This document shows positions 60,598 through 64,000 of a DNA stretch of 64,000 bases, in pieces; within the stretch, counting starts at the first letter, position 1; each line of letters begins with the position of its first letter. Both the position numbers and the translations under genes were made by a program. The stretch lies in NCBI GenBank assembly GCA_937871585.1, contig CALMPJ010000140.1, positions 1 through 64,000 of the forward strand, in the 5' to 3' direction. This DNA is from an uncultured Acidobacteriota bacterium (GTDB taxonomy: Bacteria; Acidobacteriota; Blastocatellia; Pyrinomonadales; Pyrinomonadaceae). Under the pieces are notes generated by a model. The model had not been told where the DNA came from, made no database searches, and saw nothing but the letters and a program-made list of their open reading frames with translations.

Positions 60598-63500
60598 AAC
60601 GCTTGCGAAAAGCGGAAATGCAGTTGCCCTTGCTTTAGCTGATAGATCGCGTTCGATCCGTTTGTCTGTGGGATCAGAAACCTTGGCGGATTGAGCAAAT
60701 AGCCATAATCCACTGCAAACTCGCCGCCGACCGGCGTCTTGATGCGCAGTCCCAACCCAACTGTGTGCGTCCACAGCGCTCGTAAATTCTGTCGCAGCAC
60801 ATCGTTTGCAGGCACGTCCGGCGGATTGAAAATATCGCCGATCCGTCGAAAAACATTGCCACCGTCATAGAACGGCACGGCACGGATCGACTTGGTGAGC
60901 GGAAGCCTCGCTTCAAGATTCACAACAGCGAGAGCGTTGCCGCCAAACGGAATTGTAAACGGATCGAGCGTGACGGGATCGCCCGAGCTGTTACGGAAAG
61001 TTCCTTGCGGTACAACAACGACTCGCGGCCCGGCCTCGTCGAAATCAAATCCTCGAAGATTGTTTGAACCGCCGGCGTAGAATCGTTCGCTGATCGGCAA
61101 GATGCCGTTCAGGTCCGCGAGATTGGTATTTGGAAATCTATTGCCCGACGAAAAGACTTGGGCGAGGCCAAGAATCGCCTGGCCGGCAAATGTTAGATTT
61201 CGGAACTTCGGCAAACTATAGAAAAAACGATAATTCGCCTGAAACTTGTGAAAGCCGATATTTGCGCCAAGCTGCGGCAACGAGAAATTGTAGTCGGCAG
61301 TTAAATAGCTTCCGCGTGTCGGATCGCTTGCGTTATAACGGCATTCGTTGCCGATCTCGCCCGTGGCGATCACCTCGAGCAGCGTGTACGTTCGCGAACA
61401 ATTCTCTCGCGTATCACGAACGTAAGTAACTCCAAATCCCGAGATCCGAACACGAGCGTCCGGCTGGAGCAGATCCTTGACGAGCAAGCTTTCGACATTT
61501 TGCAATCGAACATCTTCGTATCTAAATCTGGCGAAAATGATGCTGCGCTCTTTGCGATTTATCGTGCGACTTGTTTCCGCCGAAAGCGTAATGCGGTCGA
61601 TCGTAGGGCTTCCCGTTGCGTTTCCAAATTCGTCGATCGGATTGCCGTCTGCATCAATTCGCTGGACGATGCCGAACGTTCCTTTGTCGAATGCCGACCT
61701 GAAAAATCTCGTAACCGTCGTGTCGCGTTGATATTGAGCCGAGATCGTAAGCGGCGCAAAGCGGTTGTCACCGTCTCGTAAGAATCGCGGATTCACAAAA
61801 TCAAACTGAACCAATTGCTGCCGTTGACTGACTCGCACACGAGCTCCGCCCTGCCACAGATTACCGAACAGGTTTACATGGCGAATGTCGAAGAATCCGC
61901 TCGCGCCGACATCGGTCGAATAGCCGCCGCCGTAGGTCGCAAGCCTCGGCGGCTGCTCGACAACATCGATCTCGACAGCGACTTTTCGCTCTGCCTTATC
62001 GGTCGTACCGACATCCTTCGTTCGTATCGCTATCTTGTCAAAAGCATCTGTCGCAAACAGATTCTGCTCCGTCGAATAGATATTTGCCGACCTCAGCAAC
62101 TGGCCCTCGATCAGAGGCGACGCTCGACGAATAGCTCTCTCCTTAACGTTTCGGTTACCTGTGACCACAACTCGGTCGATCACGACCGGCGAGCCTTCGT
62201 TCTCGACTTTGAAAACCAGATCGATCTCAGCCGATTGTGCGTCGGCCGCACGCGCAACATCGGTCGTTGTAAAGGAAACGCGAGCGTCATAAAAGCCACC
62301 TTGCGAATAACGCTCGCCGATCTTGCGAACTGCATTACGGAATCGTGCCCGCGAATACGACGTGCCCTCGAGCCTCGGAAGCAATGCCGTAAGCTCGGAG
62401 GTATCGATCTTTGAATTCCCTGATATGCTGACGTTTCGAACAAATGTTCGCGGACCTTCTTCGACATTGAACGTGATAATAAGATCCTCGCCATTTGGGG
62501 CGACACCCTGATTGACGCGAACCTGTGCCTCACGATAGCCAAGTTCGGCCATTATCGACGCGATCGTAGCCGCGTCAACTTCGAGCGTCTCGAGGCTTGT
62601 ATATCCGCGACCGTAACCAAATAGTGGGATGATCCCGAGCAGATTTGCTTCTTGAGTTTCGAGGATCGTGCGCACGTCTTCGATAGTCAATGCAGTCGTG
62701 CCGCGAATGCTCATTCTCTGTAAGTTGAGCTTACGATTGAGTGAGCCGATGTATTTTATCGTTACGGTTCGACCGGCCAAGTCTGAACTGTTCAATACCG
62801 AACATACAAAGCTGCTGTCGCTCTGATCGATCGTTGCGTCGATATCCGTTACCGGCGGATCGATCGTGCAGGTCGAACTTACCTCCGCAAAAAAGTATCC
62901 CAGTTCCTGAAAATGCGTCTTCAGCCGTCGTTCGCCTTCAATGATCGCTGCGTAATCCAACGTTCCTTCGCGAACAACGGGCAGCAATCGAGATCGCGTT
63001 CCGCTGCCGACATCAACCTTTCCGGCATCGACCTCAACATTTACCGTTGGACCAACGCGACCGACTATCGAGATGGCGACCTTGTTAGTTTCGCGGTCGT
63101 ATGTGGTTCGTGGTTCGTCTAATTTAGGCGCGAGAAAATTGCGATCCTTCAATTTGGCTCGGATCTTTGCCAGGTCTTCGGTCAGGCGTTGCCTCGAGAA
63201 TTCGCTTCCGGTCTGCAATGAAAGCGAATCGAGCGGCAACGGTTCGGTCAGGCCATCGATCTTAACGTCAAGCTTTTCAACAACGGCCTGCGTGCCCGGC
63301 ACTACGTCAAACGTTATGTTGACAGCATTACTGTTCGGGCGAGCGACTCTTGTGTATTTGACATCGGAACCGAAAAATCCGCGTTCGCGAAGGTAGTCGA
63401 GAATCACGTCGGAATTAGATCGAAGAGTCTGTTCGGAAATGGCGGCACCGGATGTGAGCAAATTCAGCTTGAACAAAATGTCCTCTTGCGACACCTTGTC

Positions 63501-63899
63501 GCCGACTGTATTGCCGATGTTGACCGAGATCTTTTCGACGCGCTCTTTTCGCTTTACGATGAACTTGATCCGAACGCCATCGTCACCGACCGGCGTCGCG
63601 CCGACTTCGACCATCGCGATCTGGCCGGTGCCGTGCAGAGCAACTATCGAATCATGTATTTTCGTTGCCGAGTAGCTCGGCCCCAATGCGGCTTCGGCAA
63701 CACGCCGCAGGCTCTCAGAGCTATCGGCGTCGACCGTTTCGTCACTAAATGTTATTTCGACAGCCGTGATCTTGCGGTTCTCCAAGCGTTGCTGCCCGAC
63801 GGCGCTTGTTACAAACGACACGGCAAAAACCGCCGCGAACACGATGATTCGCAGCAAGTTTATTTCAATTCGAAAATATCTCTCGTTAACCTCTAACAC
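60594..63899 (-). CDS. Omp85/TamA-type outer-membrane assembly protein
   Basis: The 1101-residue protein has a signal-like N-terminus (IIVFAAVFAVSFVTSAVGQ), several POTRA-like repeats in the first ~650 residues (VEVGATPVGDDGVRIKFIV, VERVEKISVNIGN, ...), and a C-terminal Omp85 barrel (about 670-1101) with RFYAGGSNNLRGFDFDEAGP and the final LKQGQLHFRFSQAF. It assembles outer-membrane or autotransporter proteins. It begins with GTG 63899, overlapping the last base of the upstream partial gene, so it is likely the TamA partner. Bam versus Tam cannot be settled alone. Confidence 0.85.
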   Translation of the reverse strand: MLEVNERYFRIEINLLRIIVFAAVFAVSFVTSAVGQQRLENRKITAVEITFSDETVDADSSESLRRVAEAALGPSYSATKIHDSIVALHGTGQIAMVEVGATPVGDDGVRIKFIVKRKERVEKISVNIGNTVGDKVSQEDILFKLNLLTSGAAISEQTLRSNSDVILDYLRERGFFGSDVKYTRVARPNSNAVNITFDVVPGTQAVVEKLDVKIDGLTEPLPLDSLSLQTGSEFSRQRLTEDLAKIRAKLKDRNFLAPKLDEPRTTYDRETNKVAISIVGRVGPTVNVEVDAGKVDVGSGTRSRLLPVVREGTLDYAAIIEGERRLKTHFQELGYFFAEVSSTCTIDPPVTDIDATIDQSDSSFVCSVLNSSDLAGRTVTIKYIGSLNRKLNLQRMSIRGTTALTIEDVRTILETQEANLLGIIPLFGYGRGYTSLETLEVDAATIASIMAELGYREAQVRVNQGVAPNGEDLIITFNVEEGPRTFVRNVSISGNSKIDTSELTALLPRLEGTSYSRARFRNAVRKIGERYSQGGFYDARVSFTTTDVARAADAQSAEIDLVFKVENEGSPVVIDRVVVTGNRNVKERAIRRASPLIEGQLLRSANIYSTEQNLFATDAFDKIAIRTKDVGTTDKAERKVAVEIDVVEQPPRLATYGGGYSTDVGASGFFDIRHVNLFGNLWQGGARVRVSQRQQLVQFDFVNPRFLRDGDNRFAPLTISAQYQRDTTVTRFFRSAFDKGTFGIVQRIDADGNPIDEFGNATGSPTIDRITLSAETSRTINRKERSIIFARFRYEDVRLQNVESLLVKDLLQPDARVRISGFGVTYVRDTRENCSRTYTLLEVIATGEIGNECRYNASDPTRGSYLTADYNFSLPQLGANIGFHKFQANYRFFYSLPKFRNLTFAGQAILGLAQVFSSGNRFPNTNLADLNGILPISERFYAGGSNNLRGFDFDEAGPRVVVVPQGTFRNSSGDPVTLDPFTIPFGGNALAVVNLEARLPLTKSIRAVPFYDGGNVFRRIGDIFNPPDVPANDVLRQNLRALWTHTVGLGLRIKTPVGGEFAVDYGYLLNPPRFLIPQTNGSNAIYQLKQGQLHFRFSQAF

Positions 63900-64000
63900 T
63901 AAAAACGCTTTCTTAAGCGAACTTCAAAACTAAAACTGTCTCGATTACGCGTTACGTTGCTCAGGCTTCGCTGTTCGTACTGAGCGACGAGCGACAGCTT
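63899..64000 (-). CDS. C-terminal end of a TamB-like protein (partial)
   Basis: The last 33 codons of a gene that extends beyond the window are open on the minus strand, ending at TAG 63901-63899. The sequence alternates strands (LSLVAQYEQRSLSNVTRN, SFSFEVRLRKRF) and ends in a basic-aromatic tail like TamB/DUF490 C-termini. TAGTG overlap with the TamA-like gene (shared G at 63899) supports an operon. The family is inferred from context more than from sequence. Confidence 0.45.
   Translation of the reverse strand, partial: KLSLVAQYEQRSLSNVTRNRDSFSFEVRLRKRF

Overview
The window is 64 kb of gene-dense bacterial chromosome with about 50% GC by eye. It is mostly housekeeping and cell-envelope genes and carries no rRNA, tRNA, CRISPR array, insertion sequence or prophage that I can see. 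The organism is Gram-negative: it has an Omp85/TamA-type assembly protein, a TonB-dependent receptor and many signal peptides. The mix of DUF3857/transglutaminase proteins, carboxypeptidase-regulatory-like domains, parallel beta-helix surface proteins, SelA and c-di-GMP enzymes resembles Acidobacteriota, perhaps Blastocatellia. That placement is inference; there is no marker RNA in the window.

Layout. 1-9 kb: the 3' end of purL, a giant secreted beta-helix protein behind a Pho-box-like repeat, hemW, a periplasmic 5'-nucleotidase and tryptophan 2,3-dioxygenase. 9-17 kb: a cold-shock protein with a long leader, an amino-acid permease, a small secreted protein, an orphan promoter with a possible small RNA, a DHH phosphoesterase, a GNAT/metallo-beta-lactamase cluster and class I aldolase. 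17-26 kb: a tandem pair of DUF3857/transglutaminase-like secreted proteins (one with a broken catalytic triad), an M16 protease and an ECF sigma/anti-sigma pair. 26-31 kb: the dxs-dsbA-VKOR operon, a Spy-like protein, queF and a DnaQ-like exonuclease.

31-44 kb: a tightly overlapping seven-gene operon (pyrE, ATP-grasp, ASCH, truA, DUF952, uppS, cdsA) ends in a strong terminator. It is followed by aspS, small membrane proteins, cstA, a thioesterase, a DinB-like protein, an RNase D-like exonuclease and a YceH homologue. 44-52 kb: a secreted protein with about 29-residue repeats, a TPR protein, serC, selA, and a sixA-phoB-phoR signalling cluster. 52-64 kb: a small His/Cys-containing protein next to a TonB receptor that looks ZnuD-like, a dienelactone hydrolase, a GGDEF protein, a PfkB kinase, a LysW-like zinc ribbon, an HD-GYP/GAF/GGDEF protein behind a sigma-54-type promoter, and a TamA-like gene with the tail of a possible tamB.

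The most unusual signals are regulatory. In four places a strong hairpin lies directly on or just before a start codon (466, 5723, 36181, 55113). A Pho-box-like triple 11-bp repeat precedes the giant surface protein, and a PhoB/PhoR pair sits in the same window. A near-consensus promoter at 12421-12449 points into a stretch with no clear gene. A sigma-54-type promoter with upstream dyads precedes the bifunctional c-di-GMP enzyme.
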